Assembly: GCF_000213175.1 (NCBI RefSeq) | Contig: NW_009799179.1 | Coordinates: forward strand, 4,114,858 to 4,178,857 | DNA from: Neurospora tetrasperma FGSC 2508 | Lineage: Eukaryota > Ascomycota > Sordariomycetes > Sordariales > Sordariaceae | Length of the DNA: 64,000 bases | Direction: 5' to 3' | Shown here: in pieces, positions 48,601 to 60,904 of the stretch | How the letters are laid out: the number at the start of each line of letters is the position of its first letter | How positions within the stretch are numbered: the stretch's first letter is position 1 | The notes under the pieces: generated by a model | The model's input: the letters and a program-made list of their open reading frames with translations, nothing else | The model's database searches: none | Told to the model about the DNA's origin: nothing | Made by a program: the position numbers and the translations under genes

Positions 48601-49939
48601 AGTTTAAAAAAATATAAAGAGAGGCTTCCTATAAACCTTATTAACCCCCGATTAGTACTATAGAATTATCTAAATAAATTTTATTATAAACCTCCTAAAT
48701 ACTAATAATAATACTTATCAATAGGTTATTAAAAACCGGCTAAGTAAGAATATTATTCTAAAACCTATACTATTTATAAATATAAACCTTTATATAAAGT
48801 ACTTTCTTTAATACTTCGTCCGCTACTACGGCCAATTATATTTAATTGTTAGTAATAAAAATACTAATTAAATAAATAAATTCTAAAAACGCTTTTAAAA
48901 ATTAATATATATAGAGCAACTCCTTAATAAAACCTATTACCTATAGACTAATAATAGGCCCGAGAGAATAAACTAAAAAGTATACGCCTTCTTTAAAGCT
49001 TATATTAACTACTTATAGAATAATTAGGACTACTAGACCCCTATAGTATAATTAATAATTAATAATAAAATAAATACCTCTATTAATATAACCCCTTTCT
49101 TTGCAATCTACAATTATAAAGCCGGCCCTATTATCCCTACGGTTGAAAGCCCTCTAAAAGAGCTACCTATTATATTTATCCCCGAAAAGAAGGCTTACAA
49201 ATTTATTAAGAAACTATAATAAATCTCAGATATATACCAAACTACTATAATTATAACCGTATAATAGTAAAAGAAATTCGTAAACTACTTTAAATAATCC
49301 GCTAACGCTTCTAAATTGGAAATAAAGTTTAGTTCAACCTCAAAAACTACAACTCTATACACTCTAAACAGAAATTTAATATAATTTACGCTAAATATAC
49401 AATTTCTAGAATCTTATTCCTATATATAATTGAATTAAAAGGACTATTATCTATAACCTATAACCACTTTTATATAAACCTCCTCCGTAGAGCCGCCGAA
49501 AACCCCCTACCCGGGTAATATACTATTAATTCACAGCCCCTGACTATTATTATTAAAGGAAAAGAAATAGAAAATAGAAAAGATCCTCTATATAAACAAC
49601 TTTATAAAGAAAGAAGGGTTATTATCTCTATAATCTATATAAAATGGAAGGGCTTTAAAGAAATTACTTAGGAGCCCCTAGAAGAATTCTTAGAAATAGT
49701 AGTATTCGATGAATTCGAATAGAAATACGGGCCTACAAATACGAATAATGGATTATTGGAGTAATATTAGCGCGAAGGAACTATTCGTTTTAATAAGCAA
49801 AAGAGAAGTTAATTATAGCCAAAGGCTAAGGTACTTTTCTCCTATAGGGAAGGTTATAAAGAGGCTAACCCTCTACCCAAATAATTAATTTATAAAATAC
49901 TAAAAAAAAGAGAGCAGTTATAAAAATAAATTCTATTTA

Positions 49940-50661
49940 GTAATTTCACCCTCTTTTATTTTAATATTGTTAAAAGGATAATCTACCGGACCCTCCTCCT
50001 TATTACTACTAGGAGCCGAAGAAACTAAGCTAATAGGATAGTTAACCTCTATATTATTGTTAGTAAAATTAGGAATATAGGGCGGTATAAACGTAGTATT
50101 AATAGTAAAGCCAATTGGAGAAGCAATTTAAATATAAGCGGTTAAATGAATACTATAGCGAAAAAGTGAAGCGTTAAATAAGCCCTAAATACTTCCCTTG
50201 ACTGAGTTACGCTTACTAACCTTTAGAGCCGGAAGGAACGTCTCCTTCTAAACCTAAAGACTAATTAATTATATATAAAGACTATTTAAAGTACAGTATA
50301 AGGACTTAATATTACTATAAATATTACTTATATTACTAATAGTACGTTATAGAAATGCTAAATAAGTATAAACGTTATTAAACTTTGTAAAAGTAATGAA
50401 ATTATTACTAATAGTAAAAGTAAGCGTAGGAAGGATACTAGGGATAAGGGGACTAGTAGTAGTATTACTAGTTATAGTATTAATTATATTAAGACTAGTA
50501 AATATATAATTTATAATTTTATAATTGAACCAGCTACAAATAGTAAAACAATTTCTATACTTAAGGACCTCCGTAATTAAAATTATATCCTCGCGGGCAA
50601 TAATAGCACCGCCTCTAGTATTAAAAAGAGGATATTCCTACAATTTTTAATTGTAATAAAT
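49940..50661 (-). pseudogene. Antisense coding-like tract in element B, distal part
   Basis: On the strand opposite to B's gag-pol, a coding-like reading covers about 720 bases after the chromodomain. It is Ser/Thr/Asn-rich and ends in a charged stretch. It stops at the target site of element D. A second part lies beyond D (59,441 to about 60,480). It is broken, with several interruptions. No known domain was recognised. Confidence 0.5.
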
Positions 50662-50666
50662 AATCT
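50662..50666 (+). repeat. Target-site duplication of element D (left copy, aatct)
   Basis: Identical to 59,436-59,440. Confidence 0.92.
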
Positions 50667-50870
50667 TGTTACGATGCTGACTAATAAGGACTTTGGAAAA
50701 GACGTATTATTGTACAAAGGGGGAAAGATTAGAAGAGAGTAGTGAAAATTCTACTCTCAAATTATATATATTGTAGGGTGGAGATAGGGGCTAAGGATAT
50801 AATTCGGATCTATAGTACTACGGTAGGGGAACGCTAAAGCTTCGGTATTATAATTTCTAGTACTATAATA
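50667..50870 (-). repeat. 3' LTR of element D (left copy)
   Basis: 204 bases, equal in length to 59,232-59,435. Landmark: caaagggggaaagatta. Confidence 0.9.
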
Positions 50871-51199
50871 ATACCCTAGGCTCTAAAACGCAATTAATTT
50901 TAATTGTAGGTAAATTTACTATACTGGTATACGGCCGTCGCTATAATGCTAAGGAACGTAGTCTATATATATAGTACTAAGCTATAATTGCCCCGGGTAA
51001 TAATTACTTTATACGCTAAACTTAGGGTAGTTTAGGTTGTAGCGCCCGGGCCTCTCTAAATAAACGCGCGTATCCCGGCGCGTTTTCGCTTCTATAGTTA
51101 GGATTCATCCTTCCCCTTCTCCTCTTCTACCTCCTTCTCCTTCTCTTTTTCTCCTTCTTCCAACGTATACCTTATTCTTCTTTTATTATAATATTACTA

Positions 51200-52520
51200 T
51201 TATATAATACAAGTGTAAAATTCCTTCTTTACTTAAAAAACGACCTTGTAATATTAGTTTCTACTCCCTACTCTTTCTTTTAAATTTTAAGTACTATTAT
51301 TATACCGCCTTGCTTTAATATTAATAATAAAGTCCCTATAGTAAATTAATATATTAATAGGGTTAATTCTACTAATAATACCTTCGTTAATAGCTTTAAT
51401 TATATAATTTGCTTCTATATAGCTACAAAGTATACTATTTTAAATAATAACGAACCTATTATATTATATTGCCCTCTCCCCCTCGGTCGGCGCCGGAAGT
51501 ACTTTATTTACTATAAGAGAAAGAATAATTACAATTAAGTAAATTTTTTTTTTTTTATATAGCGTTACCCAAATATTCCTAAATCGTTATTCTTATAAAT
51601 AATAATAGTACTAATATAATAACCATAATTCGTTAAGCTACGTTCTTTTAGGAGAAGGATAATAATAAATTTATATAGTCCGAAGAAGTTTACTACTATA
51701 TTACTATTGAATTAAGGGATTTGATAGTCTACTTTAATATTATATATAAGGTTTAGAAGGCGGATAAATCTTTAATTAGGGCTAAGAAGGCTACTAAAAA
51801 TACTATAAATTTATAATTACTATATAGGCTTCGTATTATTCCTCTAATATTTTATTAATATTCCTATAGTACGCTGCTATTAATAAGATTACTAATATCC
51901 GCCGAATTATAATTTAGTAACTAGCTCCTCGCTGTTCTAATTATAATATACTAGTAGAAGCGTACCGTTTCTAATATAACGTATAGCGCTTTTGCTTAAT
52001 TAATAGTAATATTAACTATATTAATTAATTTTTAACCAAATTCCAGTTCCATACTGCTATTAAATTGGAGGTTACTCGTACTTTTAGCGAGCTAGGTACT
52101 ACCGATAAGGAAGATATTAATTTCAAAACTAATAAAATCATATCCAATTTCCCTATTTTAATAATATTCTAAGTTAGAGCTCCTATTTAGTAATATAGTA
52201 GTAGTTAGGTAGTAATTGCAATAGAACGGTAATTATCCGGTAATTATTAAATAGTAGGGTTTTTATACTAGTAATTAAAATTTATATTCGGGGTTTTATA
52301 GTAGTATAATATAGGGTTAATTTTAGGAAAATTAGTTTGGAACTATAGTAAAATAGTAATATTCCTATAGATTATAGGTTGGCTAGGTTCTTTCCAGAGT
52401 AGTATTTAATTTAGGGTATCTAGGGTTAAATTAGGTTAATACTAGAAAAAAATTATAGTATTACCGCCCTATTATATTATTCGGAAAGGTATATCCTCTA
52501 TATTTTTTATATAAATATAA
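51200..52520 (+). pseudogene. Antisense coding-like tract in element D
   Basis: Since D's gag-pol is on the - strand, this tract on + is antisense to it. Parts read as coding-like, especially a Gln/Tyr/Gly-rich stretch at about 52,240-52,500. A pyrimidine-rich run (about 51,107-51,162) precedes it. It is broken. The frame is less certain than for B, and no family was recognised. Confidence 0.33.
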
Positions 52521-52612
52521 ATTATTAGTCCGTTCTATTGCCCGGCGTTCTTTTTTAAGTTCTAAATTATTTTTCTATTTCCCTTTTCTTAATCCTAAAG
52601 CGTTTCTCTATC

Positions 52613-52772
52613 TCCTAAAGGCTTATTGGTGTAATAAGTAGCCTATTAAAGGTCCCGAAGGCTTATTAGGGTAATAAGTAGCCTATTAAAGGTCCTAAAG
52701 GCTTATTGGGGTAATAGGTAGCCCGTTAAAAGTCCTAAAGGTTTATTAGGATAATAAATAGCCCGTTAAAAA
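52613..52772 (+). repeat. Four tandem copies of a 40-bp unit in element D
   Basis: Units start at 52,613, 52,653, 52,693 and 52,733 (tcctaaaggcttattgggg-type starts, ending cctattaaagg or cccgttaaaag). They differ almost only by transitions. They sit between the chromodomain end and the antisense tract of D. Confidence 0.88.
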
Positions 52773-53829
52773 TAGTTGGGGGATTAATATTCTAGAGTAC
52801 TCCTATTAATAACCTACTATAAATATATACTTCTATAGGTAGTTCGCTATTACCCTAATATAATTTCCTCATTATTATAATGTTTTTATACTATTATTTC
52901 AGTATCCCTTCGTAGGGTTAGATTTAATTTTATTAGGTTTTTAGTATAGAAATCCTAAATATTATTAATATTCTCCTAAAAGTCCTCTACCAGCCTCTAA
53001 TTGGATTTATATAATTTTAACTACTTTATCCTATATTTTAAAATACTATCTTTATTCTACCTCGAATTTAAAATCCGTTTAAAATACTATTCCTCCTCTC
53101 TAAAGTTAATTAGAGACGCTATAATACCCTAGGCCTACTTATCGAAATCTTTATTAAATATAACTTACCCCATGAGGCTATTTTATATAGTTAGACGAGG
53201 GAAGTAAAGAAAATAAAGAAGACTTTATAAGATACATTTATTATAAAAGTTACAACCCTCTTATAAACCTTCTCTATTATAAAGGGACCGGCCTATTTAT
53301 TTAATAACTTAATAAATAAGCGGCCCTAGTCCTAATAGCGGGTACTAACTTAAACCTTATCCCCTATAGTATAATACAAAGTATCGGATCTCTTTTTATT
53401 AATATAATAATAATATTTCTCTTAAGTTTCTTCTATAAATAGCCGGGCTTGGGTAATAATTCTATTTACCCTTTCTTTAATGTATTAGGCGTTTAAAACT
53501 TCCTAGTATTATATATTTAATATAGGGGTACTATAAAGTAGTAGTAATTCCGTTTCTATTTTCGAATACTATTTATAATTTATAAAGAAGGAGCTAAGGC
53601 CAATAATTTTGGAAACGTAATTATTAGTAGTAAATTCTGTTAATAAGAAATATCGTAATTAATTGTCCTCATAGTAGGAGTAGAACGCCCTAAAGTATTA
53701 TTTAATAATAATAATAATAATTTCTATTTAATTATCGGTTTTAGAGTATATTAATAATAATAACCGCTATTAAAATACCCTAACTACCAATAGAGCTCCT
53801 TCTAAAACGAAGTAATAAATTAGGTGCTT

Positions 53830-54716
53830 NNNNNNNNNNNNNNNNNNNNNNNNNNNNNNNNNNNNNNNNNNNNNNNNNNNNNNNNNNNNNNNNNNNNNNN
53901 NNNNNNNNNNNNNNNNNNNNNNNNNNNNNNNNNNNNNNNNNNNNNNNNNNNNNNNNNNNNNNNNNNNNNNNNNNNNNNNNNNNNNNNNNNNNNNNNNNNN
54001 NNNNNNNNNNNNNNNNNNNNNNNNNNNNNNNNNNNNNNNNNNNNNNNNNNNNNNNNNNNNNNNNNNNNNNNNNNNNNNNNNNNNNNNNNNNNNNNNNNNN
54101 NNNNNNNNNNNNNNNNNNNNNNNNNNNNNNNNNNNNNNNNNNNNNNNNNNNNNNNNNNNNNNNNNNNNNNNNNNNNNNNNNNNNNNNNNNNNNNNNNNNN
54201 NNNNNNNNNNNNNNNNNNNNNNNNNNNNNNNNNNNNNNNNNNNNNNNNNNNNNNNNNNNNNNNNNNNNNNNNNNNNNNNNNNNNNNNNNNNNNNNNNNNN
54301 NNNNNNNNNNNNNNNNNNNNNNNNNNNNNNNNNNNNNNNNNNNNNNNNNNNNNNNNNNNNNNNNNNNNNNNNNNNNNNNNNNNNNNNNNNNNNNNNNNNN
54401 NNNNNNNNNNNNNNNNNNNNNNNNNNNNNNNNNNNNNNNNNNNNNNNNNNNNNNNNNNNNNNNNNNNNNNNNNNNNNNNNNNNNNNNNNNNNNNNNNNNN
54501 NNNNNNNNNNNNNNNNNNNNNNNNNNNNNNNNNNNNNNNNNNNNNNNNNNNNNNNNNNNNNNNNNNNNNNNNNNNNNNNNNNNNNNNNNNNNNNNNNNNN
54601 NNNNNNNNNNNNNNNNNNNNNNNNNNNNNNNNNNNNNNNNNNNNNNNNNNNNNNNNNNNNNNNNNNNNNNNNNNNNNNNNNNNNNNNNNNNNNNNNNNNN
54701 NNNNNNNNNNNNNNNN
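53830..54716. other. Assembly gap (887 N)
   Basis: An unbroken run of N inside D's pol region, between the RNase H and integrase parts. The true length is unknown. Open frames reported across it are artefacts. Confidence 0.99.
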
Positions 54717-57700
54717 AACAGTAGTTCGGACTATTCAATTATAAACGGGAATATAGTGATATATTTTCGTTAGCTGGTTAATAATTTATAATATATAAAT
54801 AAATATAATTATTAATTTTTACTTCTAGGAAGGGACTTATAAAATCTATTAAAATATCGGCTTAAAAATAAAAGTCAATCGAAAGCAGTTCGAGGAGGCT
54901 AGGGAGGGACAATTTCAAATTCTTAATTCGTATATATAAATAGCAACTCCGGACAAAGGTAATTATATTATAGAAAAAGTTAAATTATATGTACAATTAT
55001 TTAATTAAATTATAGGTTTTAAAACGGCCGGAGTAGCCTCCGGGTACTAAATTGTACGTACGGTAGATAATTTAGAATTTAGTTTCCGGAAGTAAAGGAA
55101 TAAACGTCCGCCTATTAATATAGATATATCCGTAGAAGATACTACAATCGGCTATAGCTGCGCTAATAATAGTCCTAAAATGCTGGAGGAACGCTTTATA
55201 CTTAGGGTTTTAGAGGATTGTAATAACTACTAACGCCTCTAAGGACGCCCAATAAATAATATTAATATAATTATTAATAGGAGATTCCGTATTTAGAACG
55301 GAGAGTTGTATTAGTAGTTTAGCTAGCGGTGGGCCCTAATTTTTAGGTAATAGGAATATTCGTATTTTATTTATAATACGGTCATTATTTATATTCTATT
55401 TATCCGCCGGTATATTACTAAATAAGCGGAATAGTATATTAGGTATAGTAGTATAGGACCTAGGACAGTAAATAATTTAGAAGTAAAAGTTACTAAAGAA
55501 TTCGAATTACTAAATTTAATATTAATTAAATAACTTCGTAGAAATAAAGTACTAAAAGCCTTTATAGTCTATAACTATTTTAATTAGATCCTTAATACCC
55601 TATAATCTGGAATATTATTCTTTAAATACTTTAATAATATTAAAGAATTCTTTATTATAAATTTTATAATTATATTCAGTAAGTAAATATTTTAATAAAA
55701 AAAAGGTAATAGGGTACTATTATTCCTCCTTATCGATTTAAAATAGGACGCCCCCTAATACTTAATTTGATATATCGATTTTAATAATTGTTTTTCTTTT
55801 AAAGTAATAATAAAATAATACCGGTACTATTATAAAAGCGTTCTTTAACCGTTTAAAAACCGTAATAGCGTTCTAAAGTATAGAGGAAATTTATTTATCC
55901 TAAGATATTAATATTATTAGGGGTTAGACTATTTTGGAAAACCCTTTAATAAATTGTTAGTAGAAGTTAGTAAACCTAATAAAATGCTAGAAGTCTTTAA
56001 ATATTTTAGGAATACCCTAATTAAAAACTAAATTAACCTTCTTAGGGTTTATATAAAAGCCTTTTCTAAAAATAATAAGGCCTAAATATTTTATTTTATA
56101 TTTATAGAATTTATACTTCCGAATATTAATAGTAAAGCCTATTTTCTTAAAATACTAAACTACTTTTTTTAAATATTATTTATAAACCGCCTTTATTTTA
56201 CTAAAGATAAATATATTATTTAAATAAATAGTAATAAACTTATTTAAAATGTTAAAAAATATATAATTAATATAATACTAAAAGGAGGTAAACGCTCCAA
56301 TTATATAGAAATTAATAATAAAGTATTTAAAAAGGCCGAACCTAGTAATAAAAACCGTTTTTCACTTATTACCCGGGGCGATTCGGAGCTAATTAAACGC
56401 TACTATAATATTAAATTTATTAAATTACTTCGCTTTCTTAAGGGTATTAATCGTTTTCCGGATTAGTAAGATTAAATATTTATTTTTAACTATAATATTA
56501 TTTAAACCCCGGTAATTAATATTAATATAAATACCACCGCCCGGTTTTTTAACTAATAAAATTAGGGCTACTATAGGGGAAGAGTTCGGGCGTATAAACC
56601 TATTTATTAAATAGTTATCTAAGTACTTCCGAATAATATATAATTCCTCCTAAAATATAGGGCGTAAGTAGTAGTACAGGGGGTTCTAACCAGGGATTAA
56701 ATCGATTTTATAATTGAAGGGCCGGTGGAGGGGTTTTATAATTGTAATAATTAGATTAAAAGCGCCCTAAAGCGGCCGGAAGTAATTAAATAAAGTATTT
56801 AAAATTTCCTAGCGAATCGGTAGCGGTTTCCTATTAAAATACTTTTAAATATTTTTAATAAAGACCCGCCGGAGTTATAGCTTTTCAGCGACCCAATTTT
56901 TATAGTCCGTAATAGTATTAGGGAAGGGTATTTCAATTAGCCTCCCTTTGAGGACAATATAGAATATAGTATTATTAAAGTTATATAACGTTTAATTTAG
57001 GTCGGTAGCGGGGTTAGTAAATTGTAGGACGGTATATAGTTTAGGGTCTTCTATAAAATGGTAAAATTGTACTAGGGTAAAAGAATAGACTTTTATACTG
57101 GGCTCTTCGTATGCAAATAAAAAATTAAGGATAGAGAATAGGTAAATAATATTATCCTTAAGCTACGAATAGCCGCCGGCGTATAATTTTCTAATAAAGG
57201 GGGGGGTATAATAATACTATTTTAAAGGTTTTAACGTCGGTTTAAAACGGTTATAGAATATAAGTTTTTAAGGTTAGATTAGGTAATTAAGGGGGGATAG
57301 TAGTATAATAATATTAATTTAAGGGGGGGGGCAGCGGGATTTTAATTATTATAACGCTCGGTAATTTTAAAATACTTTTAATTTAATCGATTGTAAGGTT
57401 ATATTTTTGCAACTACAGTAGCCCTAAAATAATATTAGGGCCGCCGAGCGGCCAAATATAGAGAGTTAATTAATTTATAAAGGATTTAATATTTAGGGAG
57501 ATAATATAATATTTAAAGATTTTTCCGTCCTTCTGGCCGTTTATAAATTTTAAAGTATAGGGGTAAAATAATAATATAATAGGAAAATTGTATTTTTACG
57601 CAAAAGTAGAATTAATAAAGTTTATAGGCGAGTATTTAAAATCGATTATAACCGAATAAAGGATAAGCACTAAATAGTTAGTCCTTAAAAGGCTAAAGTA

Positions 57701-59231
57701 TAAAAAATTAGTATTAAAGCCTATAGAATATAGATATAAATTATTAAATTCCCTTATTTTTTTCTTTTAATAGCGTTTTTTATTAAAAGTTAGGCTTTTC
57801 CTGCCTCTACTTCAATTAGTATAAAAATAGCAACGAAGCCAGCCGGTTTTTTTCCCTTTGTAGTATAAGTTATTATATAATAGCCTACGCTACTATAATA
57901 TAAATAGAAATCATTCTTTATCCGGCGGTTTTTCTCAGCCTAAATAAAAGGGCCTTTTTTAATAGAAAGTATTTAAACTTTACTAAGGACTATAGGGTCG
58001 CCTATATCATTAGAATATCCGGACTAAAATAAAGATATAGTAGTACTATTTCGGCCCTAATACAATCTATTAGAAATATTATTCGTAAATTTACATAAGA
58101 GTATTACTTATACATCGAAATTTATAGGAGTTAAATATATAATAATATTAATTAGGGCGTCCTAAAACTCCCAGTTAACCTTCGCTTTAAAAGTATCGAC
58201 CCTCTACTATTTATTAAATTCGTAAAGGTCTACTAATTTAATAAACTTCATAATAAAATCGGCGAAAGTAAAACCGCCCTATTTAAAATAGTCTATTTCC
58301 TATACTACTTTGGTATAAACGTCGAAGGTAATATAATAAGGGTCGAACTATTTAAAGAGGTTCTAGAAATCGGAGAGGCCTAAAGGCTAAATAGAAGGGT
58401 CGAAGGGAACTAATATAATAATATTGACTTTAAACTGTATTCGGGTATAAATATCGCTAAATAAGTATTAAAAAATATAAAGGATATAATCGGCTGGAAT
58501 AGGGTAAATTATATTATTAAGTGTAAATTTAATATAAATAAACAATTTTTAATTAATATATTCCTCTTATTATTTAATAAAGGAAGTTTCAACGCCCAAG
58601 AAGACGGGGGGTTCAGTACTTCGCGGCCGGTAGGGTACTATTTAGGCGGGGGTCGTAATAGGAATATAATAGAACTATTATATTTAAGTAGTAGCTTAAG
58701 CAGCCTAATCCCGTACTTATACTATAACTTTAATAATTCGTTATTGTACTTAAACTTTAATTTCCGAAGTTTACTACTAGGCCTATAAAATTTAATTATT
58801 AACCGCCTCAATTTATTATTAAAATTCAAGGACGCGTATGTAGGCGTTCGAAAATTAGGTTTCGATAACCTTAAAGTAGAATTAGAATTAGGAAAGTAAA
58901 TTTAAATCCCGTTCTATTATTGAAACGAGGCCGGATAAATCGTTCTTAATAAAAAGAATAATTATATAAATATACGGCCATTCTCCTTTGGGAAAGAGGT
59001 TGTAGGTTAGGGTATTATATAGGGTTCCCGTACTAGAATCTAGCGTAAATATATAAGACGAAGTATTAGAGATAGGATTTATAGTTAGGGTAATATATAG
59101 GGTAGCTAGGTAATATATAAGGTTTCGGATTAGGGAAGGCTCGGAATTAGTACCAATTCTAAGTTTAGTTGAAAGTAAAACAATAAGGCATTGTCGGGCT
59201 TAATAACCGTAAAAGAAAAAGTATAATAAAT

Positions 59232-59435
59232 TATTACAATGCCGACTAATAAGGACTTTAGAAAAGATATATTATTATACAAAGGGGGAAAGATTAAAAG
59301 AGAGTAGCGAAAACTCTACTCTCAAACTATATACATTATAGGGTGGAGACAGGGGCTAAGGGTATAACTCGGATTTATAGTACTGCGGTAGAGGAACGCC
59401 AAGGCTTCGGTGTCGTAGCTTCTAGTGTTGTAACA
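59232..59435 (-). repeat. 5' LTR of element D (right copy)
   Basis: 204 bases, starting tattacaatg and ending gtaaca, followed directly by the aatct duplication. Confidence 0.9.
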
Positions 59436-59440
59436 AATCT
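59436..59440 (+). repeat. Target-site duplication of element D (right copy, aatct)
   Basis: Identical to 50,662-50,666. Confidence 0.92.
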
Positions 59441-60480
59441 AAGCTATATTAAGAATCGGGAGATAAGCCTTACTAAACTCTACCTTATATAGAATATACT
59501 TCGTACCTATATTAAAGTCCGCGCTTATATACTTATAGTTGTAAAAGAGGTAAGGCTAGTATTAGGAAGCGTCGGGGCTGTACTTCTCGGCCGTAGTAAA
59601 ATTCTAAATATAGTTTATCTTCTTCTATATATTCGTATAAATAGAGGGTAGAATACTATAATACTTAATTATAAGATTAGCCTTTGTAGCCCGAATTTTA
59701 ATTTTACTTTAGCGAATAAAAGGGCTCTTAAAGAGCTCCTCCTTATCGTCCTCCTTAATAGAAATTATAATTAGCGGAATAATAAGAGTAGAAATAAGAG
59801 TAGCGATAAGTGTAATAGCGGGAGTAATAATAGGAATAGGAATTGGGGTACGAGGAGTAGCGGGAGTAAATTTAATAAGCGCTACAATAGGGGTAGGAGC
59901 GGAAATAAGCGTAGGAATAGAAGTGGGAATTTAACTAGGCGATGTAACGAAGGGGCTAAGACCGTATTATAAGAGCGGGTACTAGTAAGAGCTATAATAA
60001 TAACTATATTATAATTAAAGTAAATAGAAGTAATTAGAGTACTAGCCGTACGTAGGAGCGTAGTTAGGCTAGGTACTAGTAGGCGGAAAGGGAGGCGTAG
60101 TAATAGGATTGCTAAAGATTTAAATGCTAATAGAAATAACGAATTAAGGAGGCGGCGTAACGGCGGCCGGCGTAAGAATAGCCGGAGTAAGAGTCGCTAG
60201 AATAGAAGGCTAGGAAGGGGGAATTAAAGATTACTACTACTACGAGCATTACTAAGTAAGGAACTACTCGTACTATAGATTATTCGAAAAAACTATTGTA
60301 AAATCTATATACGAATTAGAATCTAGGTTATAAAATAGCAGCGGTAAATTTACTATAATAATTAAAGGTATATATAATTTTATAATATAATTAAATTTAG
60401 CGAGGTGGTTAGAAAAGAGGAAGAAGGAAAGAGAGGAGGGGGAAAGAATAGAAGGGAATTAAAAAAAAAGTACGAAGTAG
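59441..60480 (-). pseudogene. Antisense coding-like tract in element B, proximal part
   Basis: On the strand opposite to B's gag-pol, between D and B's 3' LTR, a long coding-like reading starts with a Pro/Thr/Ser-rich part (about 59,780-60,260). It passes into a charged, Tyr/Asn-rich part (about 59,445-59,760) and is then cut by D. The Pro/Thr part has a regular amino-acid pattern not expected from random AT-rich DNA. It is broken by RIP. No known family was recognised. The layout resembles the antisense extra ORFs reported between pol and the 3' LTR of some plant LTR elements. Confidence 0.55.
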
Positions 60481-60661
60481 AAAGAAGAGAAAGGAAGCTA
60501 GGGGAAGGCCGGGCGCGTAAAAAGGTTATCCTAGGGTTAAGGTAGGTAGAGATAATAATTGGACGGGAGAGTTGTATAGAGATGGAAGGTATGCAACTAC
60601 CTATATATAATATAACGTTAATACTTACGCTGGGGAGATAGTACGGGGAGGAGGGGGCTAA

Positions 60662-60899
60662 TATTATAGGACTATTATTTAGAGGTCTATATCGGGCTCT
60701 ATAGCCCGATTACTACTATAGCTCGCTCCGTAGCTTACAATAGTACTACGCTGCTATAGCGCTAGTTATATACCTACAACCCCCTTAAAAGGCTACCGCT
60801 ATAAGCTCCACTTACAAACCTTTCTCCCTTTCCTCTTTATAGAACCTTATTAATTACTTAGGCGCAGTATTTGTGCAATACTCTACTGTCCCCCTTACA
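60662..60899 (+). repeat. 3' LTR of element B
   Basis: 238 bases, gap-free match to 34,280-34,517. It is preceded by a polypurine tract (ggggaggaggggg, 60,645-60,657) and ends ttaca. Confidence 0.9.
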
Positions 60900-60904
60900 A
60901 ATAT
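60900..60904 (+). repeat. Target-site duplication of element B (right copy, aatat)
   Basis: Identical to 34,275-34,279. Confidence 0.9.

Larger units (their letters stand above)
50667..59435 (-). mobile_element. Element D: decayed Ty3/gypsy chromovirus, reverse orientation, inserted in B
   Basis: Bounded by 204-base LTRs with mirrored ends (tgttac..gtaaca) and a perfect duplication aatct. On the - strand from right to left: gag-like (about 57,700-58,950), a possible protease region (about 57,350-57,700), reverse transcriptase (about 55,800-56,650), RNase H (about 55,300-55,750), the assembly gap, integrase (about 53,200-54,800) and a chromodomain (about 52,920-53,150). Beyond that lie a 40-bp tandem repeat and a + strand coding-like tract. 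It is a fossil with many breaks. The total of 8,769 bases includes 887 N. Confidence 0.9.
34280..60899 (+). mobile_element. Element B: decayed Ty3/gypsy chromovirus with nested insertions C/A and D
   Basis: Bounded by two 238-base LTRs and a perfect 5-bp duplication (aatat). Its own sequence is 34,280-35,565, 45,619-50,666 and 59,441-60,899, roughly 7.8 kb once C, A and D are set aside. Parts on +: gag-like (34,518-35,560 and 45,619 to about 46,000), protease (about 46,090-46,350), reverse transcriptase (about 46,800-47,460), RNase H (about 47,640-48,000), integrase (about 48,450-49,450) and a C-terminal chromodomain (about 49,590-49,730). The chromodomain places it among chromoviruses, which target silent chromatin. 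A polypurine tract (60,645-60,657) sits just before the right LTR. It is a fossil with many breaks from RIP. Confidence 0.9.

Noticed and set aside
52613-52772. CRISPR array
   Set aside because: The 40-bp units are directly adjacent with no spacers, inside a retroelement of a eukaryote.
53770-54744. Two open frames of about 300 residues
   Set aside because: They are made almost wholly of N from the assembly gap.
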